A stretch of 64,000 nucleotides of DNA from Betaproteobacteria bacterium (GTDB taxonomy: Bacteria > Pseudomonadota > Gammaproteobacteria > Burkholderiales > Rhodocyclaceae), in assembly GCA_016720065.1 (NCBI GenBank), contig JADJXY010000002.1:1625001-1689000 (forward strand). The letters run 5' to 3'. Below the pieces are notes generated by a model, which saw only the letters and a list, made by a program, of their open reading frames with translations, was not told where the DNA came from and did no database searches. Position 1 is the first letter of the stretch, and each line of letters starts with the position of its first letter. Made by a program: the position numbers and the translations under genes. Shown here piece by piece: positions 52,340 to 61,771 of the stretch.

Positions 52340-53490
52340 ACCCGACCATGGCGGCTTTTTTCGACGCGCTTAACGACGGGGTGGTGATCGTCAATCCCCA
52401 GGGCAGGGTTCAATACGCCAATGTCGCCGGAAGCGCCTTACTCAAAGCAGTTCCCGGGCAGAACTTTCCCGACGCCCGGGTCCTGAAAGGATTGATCGAC
52501 CTCGTCGCCGGCTACCTGAAACCGCCGGTAAGCATCGCTATCGCTCCCGCGGCCGGTGCCCAGGACGGGCAGATTGCCACGATCAGCCCCTTGCCGCTGC
52601 CCGGAACCTATGCCATCACGATCCACAATGTGCAGGAAAAATCCTTCTACGAGACGACGCTGCGGAATTTCTTCGACTTCCTCGACATCGATCTGGCGGC
52701 CCCCATCGAACGCTTCTCCCGCGGCCTCGAATCCTTGCGGCACCAGATCCCGGTCGAGACCGAAGACAACCCTGGCGAGTCGGTACTGGCCGAGGGGCGT
52801 GCAATCAGCCTCTGCCTGCAGCGCCTGAAATTCCTTGCTGTGCTGATGAAGACCAAGGCCCTGGTCGACCAGGAGCGCTTGCCAATTGCGGAAATGGTCC
52901 GCGACGCGCTGGAGGCCTGCTCGGCGAGGGTCGCAGCGCGACGCCTCAGCGTGCATGTCGACGGCCTGGACAAGGAACTGCCCCCCGTATACGGCAGTCG
53001 GTCCTGGCTCACCCGTGCCCTGGCAGAGCTGATCGACAACGCCACGCGCTACAGTCCCGAGACCAGCGCCCTCGAAATATCCCTGCGCTGCACGGGCACC
53101 CATGTGCTGGTTCACTTCCGCAACCACGGCAAGTTCCTGCCACGGCACCTGGGGAGTCATCCGGTGTTCGTTCCTTTCCACATGGTGGCGCTTTACTTGA
53201 AACAGAAGCGCATGCCTCCCCGCGCTCTGGTCGGCCGCGAACCCGATCCGACGCTCTCCAGTGGCCCCGGCCTGGGGCTCCCGATGTGCGAGAGGATCGT
53301 CGCCCTGCATGGCGGAAAAATCCAGGCACCCAATCTCGAGGACGAAAACGTCGAATTCGTGCTCGAAATCCCGACCGGCGCCCCCACTCACGGCGACGAG
53401 GTCCTGGATATCCGGCAAGCCCAGAGGTATGCAAAGGACATGGCAACCATCATGCAACGCATGCGCCATAGGCGCGAACGGTCAGGATGA
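52336..53490 (+). CDS. PAS-containing histidine-kinase-like protein without phospho-acceptor His
   Basis: A 384-residue soluble protein. A PAS-like domain (about 5-105) is followed by a degenerate HisKA helix: in NFFDFLDIDLAAPIERF the residue at the usual His position is Ile118. The HATPase_c domain (about 215-350) keeps ALAELIDNATRYSP (N box) and SGPGLGLPMCERI (G2 box), so nucleotide binding is plausible. It overlaps the upstream gene (ATGA) and the receiver downstream. It may act as a scaffold, phosphatase or regulator of the LOV kinase. Confidence 0.82.
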   Translation: MNPTMAAFFDALNDGVVIVNPQGRVQYANVAGSALLKAVPGQNFPDARVLKGLIDLVAGYLKPPVSIAIAPAAGAQDGQIATISPLPLPGTYAITIHNVQEKSFYETTLRNFFDFLDIDLAAPIERFSRGLESLRHQIPVETEDNPGESVLAEGRAISLCLQRLKFLAVLMKTKALVDQERLPIAEMVRDALEACSARVAARRLSVHVDGLDKELPPVYGSRSWLTRALAELIDNATRYSPETSALEISLRCTGTHVLVHFRNHGKFLPRHLGSHPVFVPFHMVALYLKQKRMPPRALVGREPDPTLSSGPGLGLPMCERIVALHGGKIQAPNLEDENVEFVLEIPTGAPTHGDEVLDIRQAQRYAKDMATIMQRMRHRRERSG

Positions 53491-53516
53491 CCCAACCACA
53501 CTTCAAGGAGAACCAC

Positions 53517-53906
53517 ATGCGCCACCGTATCCTGATCGTCGAAGACCAACCCGACATCCGCAAATTGATCACCATGACCCTGGAGTTCGGCGATTACGAA
53601 CTTCACGAAGCGGAAAATGGTGACGACGGCTACCACAAGGCCATCGCACTCCAACCCCACGTGATGCTGCTGGACGTCATGATGCCCGGAAGCATGGACG
53701 GTCTGCAGGTCTGCGCTAAGCTCAAGCAGGCCCCCGGCCATCGCGGAACCCGCATCGTCATGCTCACCGCTCGCGGCCAGCAGACCGACATCGAGGCCGG
53801 GCTCAAGGCGGGCGCAGACGCTTATCTGATCAAGCCCTTCAGTCCCCTGGAGCTGATGGACCTGGTCGAGGATTTCATTGCGGCGCCCACTGAGGCGGCG
53901 GCCTGA
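53517..53906 (+). CDS. Single-domain response regulator
   Basis: A 129-residue receiver domain alone: acidic residues in LIVEDQPD, phospho-acceptor Asp53 in VMLLDVMMPG, Thr in MLTARG and Lys in YLIKPF. AAGGAG precedes the ATG at 53517; an ATG at 53487 overlapping the previous stop is possible but lacks this site. No output domain. Probable phospho-partner of the adjacent kinase, CheY/Spo0F style. Confidence 0.9.
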   Translation: MRHRILIVEDQPDIRKLITMTLEFGDYELHEAENGDDGYHKAIALQPHVMLLDVMMPGSMDGLQVCAKLKQAPGHRGTRIVMLTARGQQTDIEAGLKAGADAYLIKPFSPLELMDLVEDFIAAPTEAAA

Positions 53907-53924
53907 CTCCCGAGGCCCGCACCC

Positions 53925-56828
53925 ATGAACCCGACCCTCTATCTCAGTCCCGCACTCCGGGCCCTGAAGCTGGTTCCGCCCTGGCTGATCGCCGCTGGAG
54001 TTCTCGTCGGCGGATTGGCAATCACGGGCGTCGCTGGCCTCTACAGCCAAGAAAGCGGCCATGCAGCGGCCCAGGCCCGCTTCGACGGCGCCGTTGCCCA
54101 GGCGATCCAGGCGGTGGAACGACGCATGATGAATCAGGAACAACTGCTTCGGGGCGGTGCCGCGCTTTTCAATCTCAACGGTACGGTATCCCGTGAACAA
54201 TGGCGTGCCTATGTCGGCGGAATCAAGCTGGACGAAACCTACCCGGGCCTTCTTGGCGTGGGCTATACGCAAAGAATTCCGGCTGGCGAGATGAACGCCC
54301 ACGTTCGTGCCATCCGCAGCGAAGGCTACCCGGAGTACGCCATCCGCCCTGACTCACCCGTGCGTGAGGAGTACTTCTCCATCATTTATCTCGAACCGTT
54401 CTGGGGCCGCAATCTGAAGGCCTTTGGCTACGACATGTTCACCGAACCGACCCGCCGCCAGGCGATGGAGCGGGCCCGCGACAGCGGAGAAGTCGCCCTG
54501 AGCGGCATGGTCACCCTGGTTCAGGAAGCCAAGCGGGACGTGCAACCGGGTTTCCTGGTCTACATGCCGGTTTACCGCCGGGGGCTGCCGCGGGCAACCG
54601 TATCCGAGCGCCGCGACGCGCTCCAGGGATTCGTCTATACCCCGGTTCGCGCCCGGGACTTCCTCAGCAACGTACTGGAATCGTCGATCCGCGACGTTGC
54701 CATCGAGATCTACGATGGGGAGACCGCAGACCCTGCACGGCTGCTCTACCAGAGTCAGCGCATCGACGGGAACGGCGGCAGCCTGAGAACCGTGCACCAG
54801 CTCCCCCTGGCGGGACAGATCTGGACCCTGCGCATTGCGACCCTGCCGGCATTCGACGCTGCGTTCGCCCACGGACAGACATCCATGGTGGCCGCCATCG
54901 GCGCCATCCTGAGCAGCCTCCTGGCCTATCTGGTCTTCAACCTCACCACCAACCGCAACCGGGCATATGACATGGCCAGATCCATGACGAGCCAGTTACG
55001 AGACAGCGAATCGCGCCTGCGCAGCGTGCTGTCGTCCGCCGCAGACGGCATCCTGACCATAGACGCGTCTGGAACCGTCGAATCAGCCAACCCTGCCGCA
55101 CTGCATATCTTCGGGCACTCGAGCGAGACCATGCGAGGTGCTCTGTTGAAGGATCTGATCGACGGCCACGACGCGGACCACCTGGAACACATTGTCCTGA
55201 CCCAGGGGAACGCAGTCACCGGCAGTACCCGCTTCGAGGCCCTCGCCCGGCGGGCAGGGGGAGAATCCTTCCCTGTCGATGTCTCCCTGGGCATCACCAC
55301 GTCTGACGGCCAACGCTGCTATACCCTCATGGTGAGAGACATCACCGACGCCAAGATGGCCGAAGCCATGCTCCTGCTGCGGGAAAGGGCGATCGAGTCG
55401 TCTACGAACGGTATCGTCATCGTCGACATGAACCTCCCCGACAATCCGGTCATTTACGTCAACCAAGGATTCGAGCAGATCACCGGGTACACCTACGGCG
55501 AGGTGATCGGCAGAAACTGTCGCTTCCTGCAGGGGGAGGCAACCTCCCAGTCCGCGATCAAGGAGCTTTCAAGCGCGATTCGCGAGAGCCGTCCGACAAC
55601 CGTGCTGTTGCGGAACTTTCGCCGGGACGGCTCGCCCTTCTGGAATGAACTCACCATCTCCCCCGTTTTTGACGATGCGGGCCGTTGCACCCACTTCGTC
55701 GGCGTCCAGAACGACATCACCACCCGCATCCGCGCCGAGGAAGAGCTTCAGGTCCGCACTGCCCGGTTAGATGCCATCTTTGCCGTATCGCCGGACGGAT
55801 TCGTGGCTTTCGACGCCAGTGGCAGCATCACCGACGTCAATCCTGCGTTCCTGCGCATGACCGGCCTCGAAACCCCTGCACTTCTGGGCACCCGGGAAGA
55901 CGATTTCGACACGCTGATGGCATCGCTTTGCGATCCGGCGACCCCCTATCCCCCCCTCGGTACCGGTGAGCCTGCGGGAGAGTCCTCGGTCTCCCGTCAG
56001 ATTCTGCGCCTGCGTCGCCCCGGGGAGCGCATCCTGGAGCGCTCAATCCGCATGGACCCCGGGGGAAGTCTCGAAAAAGTCGCCTACTTCCGGGACATCA
56101 CACGGGAGAGCGAGGTTGACCGCCTCAAAAGCGAGTTCCTTTCGACCGCCGCTCATGAATTGCGGACCCCCATGGCCAGCATTTACGGATTCTCCGAACT
56201 TCTGCTGCGACGGTCCTATGGGGCGGATAAACAACGGGAAATGATCGGAACCATCAATCGCCAGGCCTCCATACTCATCAACCTCATCAACGAACTCCTG
56301 GATCTGGCGCGAATCGAAGCGCGCGCCGGAAAGGATTTCAAGTTCTCGCCCCAGTCGCCGCATACCCTGATTGTCGAAACTGCCTCCGCCCTTCGCGGCA
56401 CGACAGGCAATGTGCAGATCCAGCTCGACGTCCCGGAGGAACTGCCGGAACTGAATATCGACGTGGAGAAAATCACCCTCTGCCTGACCAACGTCCTGTC
56501 CAATGCCGTCAAGTATTCCCCGGGTGGCGGGGAAATCGTTCTGGACACACTCTGCCAGGGACGAGAAGACAGTACGCGATTTGCGATTCGCGTCCGTGAC
56601 CGGGGGATCGGCATGACGCCCGAGCAACTCGCCCGGGTCTTCGAGCGCTTCTACCGCGCCGACCCCTCCGGGAACATTCCGGGAACCGGCCTGGGCATGT
56701 CCCTGGTAAAGGAGATCATGGAATTCCATGGGGGGACGGTCGAGCTACAGAGCGTGGCAGGCGAGGGAACGACCGTCACCCTTTGGTTCCCGGTTGCCGA
56801 GGGTGAAATTCTGCGCCTCGCCGCCTGA
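53925..56828 (+). CDS. CHASE-PAS-LOV-PAS sensor histidine kinase, predicted blue-light receptor
   Basis: A 967-residue membrane kinase. Membrane helix about 18-38, extracytoplasmic CHASE domain (about 80-290), second helix about 325-343. A PAS domain (about 365-480) is followed by a LOV domain (about 485-605) with the flavin-adduct motif GRNCRFLQ (Cys532), RRDGSPFWNELTISPV and FVGVQNDIT, all canonical. A third PAS (about 615-725) precedes HisKA with His744 in STAAHELRTPM and HATPase_c with VLSNAVKYSPGG and GTGLGMSLVKEIM. Nothing in the kinase core is missing. Light sensing is inferred from the intact LOV signature. Confidence 0.92.
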   Translation: MNPTLYLSPALRALKLVPPWLIAAGVLVGGLAITGVAGLYSQESGHAAAQARFDGAVAQAIQAVERRMMNQEQLLRGGAALFNLNGTVSREQWRAYVGGIKLDETYPGLLGVGYTQRIPAGEMNAHVRAIRSEGYPEYAIRPDSPVREEYFSIIYLEPFWGRNLKAFGYDMFTEPTRRQAMERARDSGEVALSGMVTLVQEAKRDVQPGFLVYMPVYRRGLPRATVSERRDALQGFVYTPVRARDFLSNVLESSIRDVAIEIYDGETADPARLLYQSQRIDGNGGSLRTVHQLPLAGQIWTLRIATLPAFDAAFAHGQTSMVAAIGAILSSLLAYLVFNLTTNRNRAYDMARSMTSQLRDSESRLRSVLSSAADGILTIDASGTVESANPAALHIFGHSSETMRGALLKDLIDGHDADHLEHIVLTQGNAVTGSTRFEALARRAGGESFPVDVSLGITTSDGQRCYTLMVRDITDAKMAEAMLLLRERAIESSTNGIVIVDMNLPDNPVIYVNQGFEQITGYTYGEVIGRNCRFLQGEATSQSAIKELSSAIRESRPTTVLLRNFRRDGSPFWNELTISPVFDDAGRCTHFVGVQNDITTRIRAEEELQVRTARLDAIFAVSPDGFVAFDASGSITDVNPAFLRMTGLETPALLGTREDDFDTLMASLCDPATPYPPLGTGEPAGESSVSRQILRLRRPGERILERSIRMDPGGSLEKVAYFRDITRESEVDRLKSEFLSTAAHELRTPMASIYGFSELLLRRSYGADKQREMIGTINRQASILINLINELLDLARIEARAGKDFKFSPQSPHTLIVETASALRGTTGNVQIQLDVPEELPELNIDVEKITLCLTNVLSNAVKYSPGGGEIVLDTLCQGREDSTRFAIRVRDRGIGMTPEQLARVFERFYRADPSGNIPGTGLGMSLVKEIMEFHGGTVELQSVAGEGTTVTLWFPVAEGEILRLAA

Positions 56829-56844
56829 ACCGGGTTCGGACACC

Positions 56845-57645
56845 ATGGTCCTCGCCATCTTCCTCGGCATTCCCCCGGCCCCCCGCAACCTTGGCCTGGG
56901 TTCAGGGCAGCAGCCCAGCGGGGAAGTTCGCGCCGCCTACGCGCAATTACACAGAGCCCTGGCCGATCTGGGCGCCTTGGCCCGGCTCCAGCGGCAGACC
57001 GAATGCCGGCTGGAGCAGCCTTACCACGAAGCTGCACTGCATCTTGCTCTGGCGGCGGACATGCGCATGGGCGGTCGGGGGGAGCGCCTGGTACGCGTGG
57101 GCCAGTTTGCCGCATGCCTGGGAACAGCGATCGGACTGAAGCAAGATACGGTCGCGCTGCTATGTCGCGCAGCCGCATTGCAGAACGTCGGATTCGCCGC
57201 ACAGGCCGCACCGCACCCCGCCGCTCGTCTGGCCCCACCACGGACGCAAGGGCGCTGCCATACCCTGCTCGGCGCGGAGGTTCTTGCCGGATGCGACCAC
57301 CCGTTGTTCGCCCTGGGCCAGACCATTGCACTGGCCCACCACGAACGCTGGGATGGCCAAGGCTATCCCCTTGGCCTCTGCGGACGGCACATTCCCCTCG
57401 CAGCCCAGATTGCGGCCATGGCCGACACCCCCGAGAGTGCGCTCCGCCCCCCTTTTCCGGCGATCGGGCGCGAGAGGCTGGCAGAGCAACTCACGGCGGA
57501 TGCAGGCCATTTCGACCCGGGCCTGTCCCGGCTTTGCTCCCTGGCCGCAGAGGAACTTCTGGCACTTGGCGAACGTATCAGCAGGCGCTTTGCTGACCCC
57601 GGCGCCGCTCCCGCAAATGGTGCCGATTTCGATCTACCCTCTTGA
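56845..57645 (+). CDS. Degenerate HD-GYP-like protein
   Basis: A 266-residue protein with an HD-GYP-type domain (about 80-245). The family's HHERWDGQGYPLGLCGRHIP is fully kept, but the catalytic HD pair at LHDIGK is replaced: here the sequence is ALQNVGF, with Gln113 and Asn114. The DxxDAL region is also altered (MADTPESAL). It is therefore unlikely to be a c-di-GMP phosphodiesterase and may be a binding or regulatory protein. It is 16 bases downstream of the LOV kinase, last of the five-gene operon. The start at the ATG after the kinase stop is preferred to an overlapping frame. Confidence 0.82.
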   Translation: MVLAIFLGIPPAPRNLGLGSGQQPSGEVRAAYAQLHRALADLGALARLQRQTECRLEQPYHEAALHLALAADMRMGGRGERLVRVGQFAACLGTAIGLKQDTVALLCRAAALQNVGFAAQAAPHPAARLAPPRTQGRCHTLLGAEVLAGCDHPLFALGQTIALAHHERWDGQGYPLGLCGRHIPLAAQIAAMADTPESALRPPFPAIGRERLAEQLTADAGHFDPGLSRLCSLAAEELLALGERISRRFADPGAAPANGADFDLPS

Positions 57646-57748
57646 ATCTCCGGTGGACGTTAAGGAATTCACGAGGAGCCCGGGAGGCGGGCTTCTATAA
57701 TCCGCCATCCTCGCCCGCCGCGGCGCTTTCCCTATCGGCAGAACGCCC

Positions 57749-60535
57749 ATGCGCCCAACACTCATCCCGCTCATTTTCGCCGCCCTTGCAGCCTGCGCCC
57801 AGGCCGCGGACCCCAAGGCCTCCAAGTATTACGAAGACGCCCTGAAGCGCTACGAAGCCGAGGATCTGGCGGGCGCCATCATCCAGCTCAAGAACGTCCT
57901 GCAGATCGACCGCCAGATGCTCGCCGCCCACGTCCTCATGGGTCGCGCCATGCTCGACAACGGTGACCTGCCCGGCGCCGAAGCCGCTTTCGAGGAAGCC
58001 CTGCGTCTGGGAGTCAGCCGCGGCGAAGTCGCCCTCCCCCTCGGCCAGGTCTACCTCCTGCAGGGCAAGCACGAGACCCTGCTCGAACGCATCACCCCGG
58101 GGGGCCTTGCCCCCGCCCTCCAGGCCGAAGTGCTCATCCTGCGCGCCAACGCCCAGAGCGAACGGCGCATGGTCAGCGCCGCGACCCGCTCGCTGGAAGA
58201 GGCCCGCGCCATCGATCCCGGGTCCATCAATGCCCGCCTTTCCCAGGCTTCCCTGGCCATCCGCACCGGCGATCTGGTTCGGGCCGGCGAACTGAGCGAC
58301 GAAGCTCTCAAGCTCGCCCCCCAGGATGCCGGCGCCTGGAACGTGCGCGCCTCCATCCTGCATCTCAAGGGCGACATTCCCGGCGCTTTGGCCGCCTACG
58401 GCAAAGCCGTCACCGCCAACCCCAAGTACATCGATCCGCGCCTGGCCCGTACCGGCCTGTTCCTCGACCTGGGCCGTCTGGGCGAAGCCGACCAGGAAGT
58501 CGCCGAACTCGACCGCATCACCCAGCGCGAACCCCGCACTTACTATCTGCGCGCCCTCATCGCCTCCCAGCGCGGCGACGCGGAAGCGGCCCGCAAGGCG
58601 CTCGCCGAGCTGACCCGGGTGCTCGATTCCCTGCCCCCCAACATCCTGACCGCCAACCGCCAATTGCTCTTCCTGGCCGGTCTCGCGCACCACGGCCTCG
58701 GCAACCGGGAAAAGGCCATGGACAATCTCACCGTCTATCTGCGCCAGTACCCCGGTGACCCGGGGGCGACCAAGCTCCTCGCCAGCCTCCATCTCGATCG
58801 GGGCGAAGCCACCCGGGTGATGACCCTGGTCGAACCCCTCCTGCGCGGCAATCCCAACGACCCGCGGGCCCTGGCCCTGCTGGCCAGCGCCTACATGCAG
58901 GAAGGCAACCACCGGCGGGCGGCCGAACTGCTCGACCGGGCCGTCCAGCTTTCCGGTGGCGACGCCGGGATGCGCACCGATTTCGCCTTCAGCCTCCTGG
59001 GCAGCGGCCGCACCGAAAAGGGCCTGGAGCAATTGCAGCTCACCCTGGCCAAGGATCCCAAGCAGGCCCGGGCAGGCCTCGCTCTGGCCACCCACCACCT
59101 GCGCAGCGGGCAGCCCAGGAAGGCCATCGAAATTGCCGAGAAGCTGGTCAAGAACGACCCCGCCAATCTCACCGCCGCCAACCTGCTCGGCGTCGCCCGG
59201 CTGGCGGCGGGAGACATCGCCGGCGGCCGCAAGGCCTACGAACAGTTGGTGGCCAAGGATCCCACTTATCAACCCGCCCTCATCAATCTGGCCCGCCTCG
59301 ATCTGGCGGAGGGCAAGGTCGACGCTGCCCGGCAAAGACTGGTCAGGATGATCGGCAGTGAACAGAAGAACGTCGAAGCGATGATCGAACTCGCCGCCCT
59401 GGAAGAAAAGCAGCGCCGCCTGCCGGACGCCATCCGCTGGCTGGAAAAGGCCCGCGCCGAACCTGCGGGCCAGATCCCCGCCGGGCTGCGCCTCACCGAC
59501 CTCCATCTGCGCAGCGGCAACCCGGCGGAGGCGGTCACGGTCGCCCGCGAAATGGTGTCCAAGAGCCCGGAAAACCTCCGCCTCCTGGATGCCCTGGCCC
59601 GGGCCCAACTGGCCGCCGGCGAGCCCCGGGCCGCCCGCCAGACCCTGGCCGACATGACCCGCTACGCCAATTACGACGCCGAAGCCCAACTCCAGGTGGC
59701 CCGCCTCCAGGTCGCCGCCGGCAATCCCTCCGGCGCGGTCTATAGCCTGGAGAAGGCCCTGGGCAGCCAACCGGACCTGCTCGCCGCGCAAATCCTGCTG
59801 GCCGAAGTTTCCATCGACCAGAAGGATTTCCCCAAAGCCGAGCAGTTGCTCCGCCAGATCGGCGAACGGCAGGGCGGCGCCGCCGCTGCCATCCGCCTGC
59901 AGGGGGACATCCAGTTGCGCCGCGGCCAGCCCGCGGCGGCCATCGCCAGTTATCAGGCCGCGCTCAGGAAGGGCAGCACGCCCGACATCGCCCTGCGCAT
60001 CTTCCAGGCCCATCTGGCCGCCGGCGATCTGGCCAAGGGCACGGCTTTCCTGCAGCAGTGGCACAAGGACAATCCCGGCCACTACGGCGTCCTGCGCACC
60101 ATCGCCGATGCCCAGTTGCAGGCCGGAAACCTGGCGGCTGCCCGCAGCAGCTACGAGCAACTGCTCAAAATGCGGCCGGACGACGCCGACGTGCTCAACA
60201 ACCTGGCCCAGACCGCCTACAAGCAGAACGACAAGACCGCCGCCAGCCACGCCGAAAAAGCCCTCGCCCTGCGCCCCCAGGACGCAAACATCCTCGATAC
60301 CCTGGGCTGGATTCTCGTCCGCCAGGGGCAACTGGACCGGGGCCTGGCCCTGCTGCGCGACGCCCGCCTGCGCGCACCGGACAACCTGGAAATCCGCTAC
60401 CACCTGGCCCACGCCCTGCATCGATCGGGCCGCAGCACGGAAGCGCGGGACGAAATCGCTTACGCCCTGAAAGGGGGGGGCAACTTCGAAGGCATCGACG
60501 ATGCCCGCCGCCTGCAAAAGGAGATCGGCAAGTAA
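57749..60535 (+). CDS. prsT: PEP-CTERM system TPR-repeat lipoprotein PrsT
   Basis: A 928-residue tetratricopeptide-repeat protein of the exosortase/PEP-CTERM system. The N-terminus has a lipobox (ALAAC at the end of a hydrophobic signal), so it is probably a lipoprotein. Around 20 TPR-like helical pairs follow, many with a clear A-x-x-x-Y or L-x-x-A pattern. The architecture and size match PrsT, usually linked to exopolysaccharide and PEP-CTERM genes. The exosortase itself is not in the window. Confidence 0.9.
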   Translation: MRPTLIPLIFAALAACAQAADPKASKYYEDALKRYEAEDLAGAIIQLKNVLQIDRQMLAAHVLMGRAMLDNGDLPGAEAAFEEALRLGVSRGEVALPLGQVYLLQGKHETLLERITPGGLAPALQAEVLILRANAQSERRMVSAATRSLEEARAIDPGSINARLSQASLAIRTGDLVRAGELSDEALKLAPQDAGAWNVRASILHLKGDIPGALAAYGKAVTANPKYIDPRLARTGLFLDLGRLGEADQEVAELDRITQREPRTYYLRALIASQRGDAEAARKALAELTRVLDSLPPNILTANRQLLFLAGLAHHGLGNREKAMDNLTVYLRQYPGDPGATKLLASLHLDRGEATRVMTLVEPLLRGNPNDPRALALLASAYMQEGNHRRAAELLDRAVQLSGGDAGMRTDFAFSLLGSGRTEKGLEQLQLTLAKDPKQARAGLALATHHLRSGQPRKAIEIAEKLVKNDPANLTAANLLGVARLAAGDIAGGRKAYEQLVAKDPTYQPALINLARLDLAEGKVDAARQRLVRMIGSEQKNVEAMIELAALEEKQRRLPDAIRWLEKARAEPAGQIPAGLRLTDLHLRSGNPAEAVTVAREMVSKSPENLRLLDALARAQLAAGEPRAARQTLADMTRYANYDAEAQLQVARLQVAAGNPSGAVYSLEKALGSQPDLLAAQILLAEVSIDQKDFPKAEQLLRQIGERQGGAAAAIRLQGDIQLRRGQPAAAIASYQAALRKGSTPDIALRIFQAHLAAGDLAKGTAFLQQWHKDNPGHYGVLRTIADAQLQAGNLAAARSSYEQLLKMRPDDADVLNNLAQTAYKQNDKTAASHAEKALALRPQDANILDTLGWILVRQGQLDRGLALLRDARLRAPDNLEIRYHLAHALHRSGRSTEARDEIAYALKGGGNFEGIDDARRLQKEIGK

Positions 60536-60641
60536 GCCCCCCGGGGCGTCGCAGCCGCATCTGTCGGTGAAACTTACACATGGCTCCTGCGCGCGCCGCG
60601 CAAATACACACAACCTAATGATTAAAAACGCTTTGTTAAAA

Positions 60642-60658
60642 CTGGCCCGTTCATTGCT
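60642..60658 (+). promoter_or_regulatory. Sigma54 promoter of the PEP-CTERM gene
   Basis: CTGGCCCG, four bases, TTGCT, with the -24 GG and -12 GC at exact spacing, 53 bases before the ATG at 60711. PEP-CTERM genes are commonly driven by sigma54 with the PrsK/PrsR system, which agrees. Confidence 0.78.
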
Positions 60659-60710
60659 TAGAACTTGGCAACTCAATCTCTACCGCAGCTAATTCAAGAA
60701 AAGGCGCGCC

Positions 60711-61514
60711 ATGAAACTCAACAAGATGCTCTCCGCCTCGCTCCTCGGGGCCTCCCTCGTCGCCCTGGCCTCGTCCGCCCAGGCGGCCACCAGTTGGTCC
60801 TTCGGAAGCAGCGGCGCCAATAACGGCAGCGCTTCCGCCTACGCGGCCACCAACAATTCCGGCGGTTCCGCCACCGGATCCCTGGCCACTACCACCATGA
60901 CGTCCTGGGGCGGCGGTCTCGGAGCGGGCGGCGAAGGGTCTTCGCCACACCACGGGGTGGATAATCGAGGATCGACCGAGGGCATCCTGCTGAATCTGGG
61001 TGGCAGCTACTCCCTCACCGAGTTTTCAGTCGGATACTCCCGCAACAAGACCAACACCAGCACGATGTCTCCGACTTATGCCAATGGTGCCGACGTTTCG
61101 GTCTTCGCCTACGTCGGAACCAACGCAGCGCCGACGCTGGCCGGCAACACCTTCGCCCAACTGCTCAATCCCCTCAACGTCACCAACGGTTGGGTATTGA
61201 TCGGCAACTACGGCAACGTGGGCAGCGCCGGCGTCGACGGTGCCGGCACTCAGGCCATCTCCACCACGGTGAGTTCCAGCTACTGGCTCGTCGCCGCCTA
61301 CAACAGCGTTTTCGGCGGTACCTGTAGTGGCTGTACCGCTCTCGGATCAGGTTACCAGGGCACCGACTACTTCAAGCTGTCCGGCGTCGCGGGCAACCAG
61401 CCCGGCGGCGGTGGCGGCGGCAACGCTCCTGAACCCTCCACGATGGCACTCCTCGGCATTTCCATGCTGGGTGCCGTCGCCCTGCGTCGGCGCCAGAACC
61501 CCGCCGCAGTCTGA
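60711..61514 (+). CDS. PEP-CTERM sorting-domain protein
   Basis: A 267-residue exported surface protein. Signal peptide (about 1-25, AQA), a low-complexity Gly/Ser/Thr/Asn-rich body and a C-terminal sorting domain: PEPSTMALLGISMLG, a hydrophobic helix, then RRR. It is expected to be cut and anchored by exosortase. Body function unknown. A strong terminator follows. Confidence 0.93.
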   Translation: MKLNKMLSASLLGASLVALASSAQAATSWSFGSSGANNGSASAYAATNNSGGSATGSLATTTMTSWGGGLGAGGEGSSPHHGVDNRGSTEGILLNLGGSYSLTEFSVGYSRNKTNTSTMSPTYANGADVSVFAYVGTNAAPTLAGNTFAQLLNPLNVTNGWVLIGNYGNVGSAGVDGAGTQAISTTVSSSYWLVAAYNSVFGGTCSGCTALGSGYQGTDYFKLSGVAGNQPGGGGGGNAPEPSTMALLGISMLGAVALRRRQNPAAV

Positions 61515-61531
61515 GCCGGAGGGCTCATGCA

Positions 61532-61560
61532 AACGGCCCGCACCGCGGGCCGTTTTTTTT
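61532..61560 (+). terminator. Rho-independent terminator after the PEP-CTERM gene
   Basis: AACGGCCCGC and GCGGGCCGTT arms with a three-base loop, then a run of T, 18 bases past the stop. Confidence 0.9.
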
Positions 61561-61771
61561 CGCTTGCAAATTCCCTGCCGGCCCCTGGCAAGCCGGACGC
61601 AGGCTGCTGCGAGTTCGTCCGCTTGGGGTGCGGTCCGGCCGGAATGGGCTCGGCCTCTAAAGGAGAACCGCAGGGGCTCGCACCCCTGCGTGCGCGGTGG
61701 GAGAGAGAGCAAGCCCGCCGGGCACGCAGGCGCAGTCGCCCGAGGCGTCCCGATTGCGACGCCCAGGCGCC

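Noticed and set aside
57695..60676. Long minus-strand open frame opposite prsT
   Set aside because: Gly/Gln/Val-rich composition, no domain, exact antisense of a clear TPR protein.
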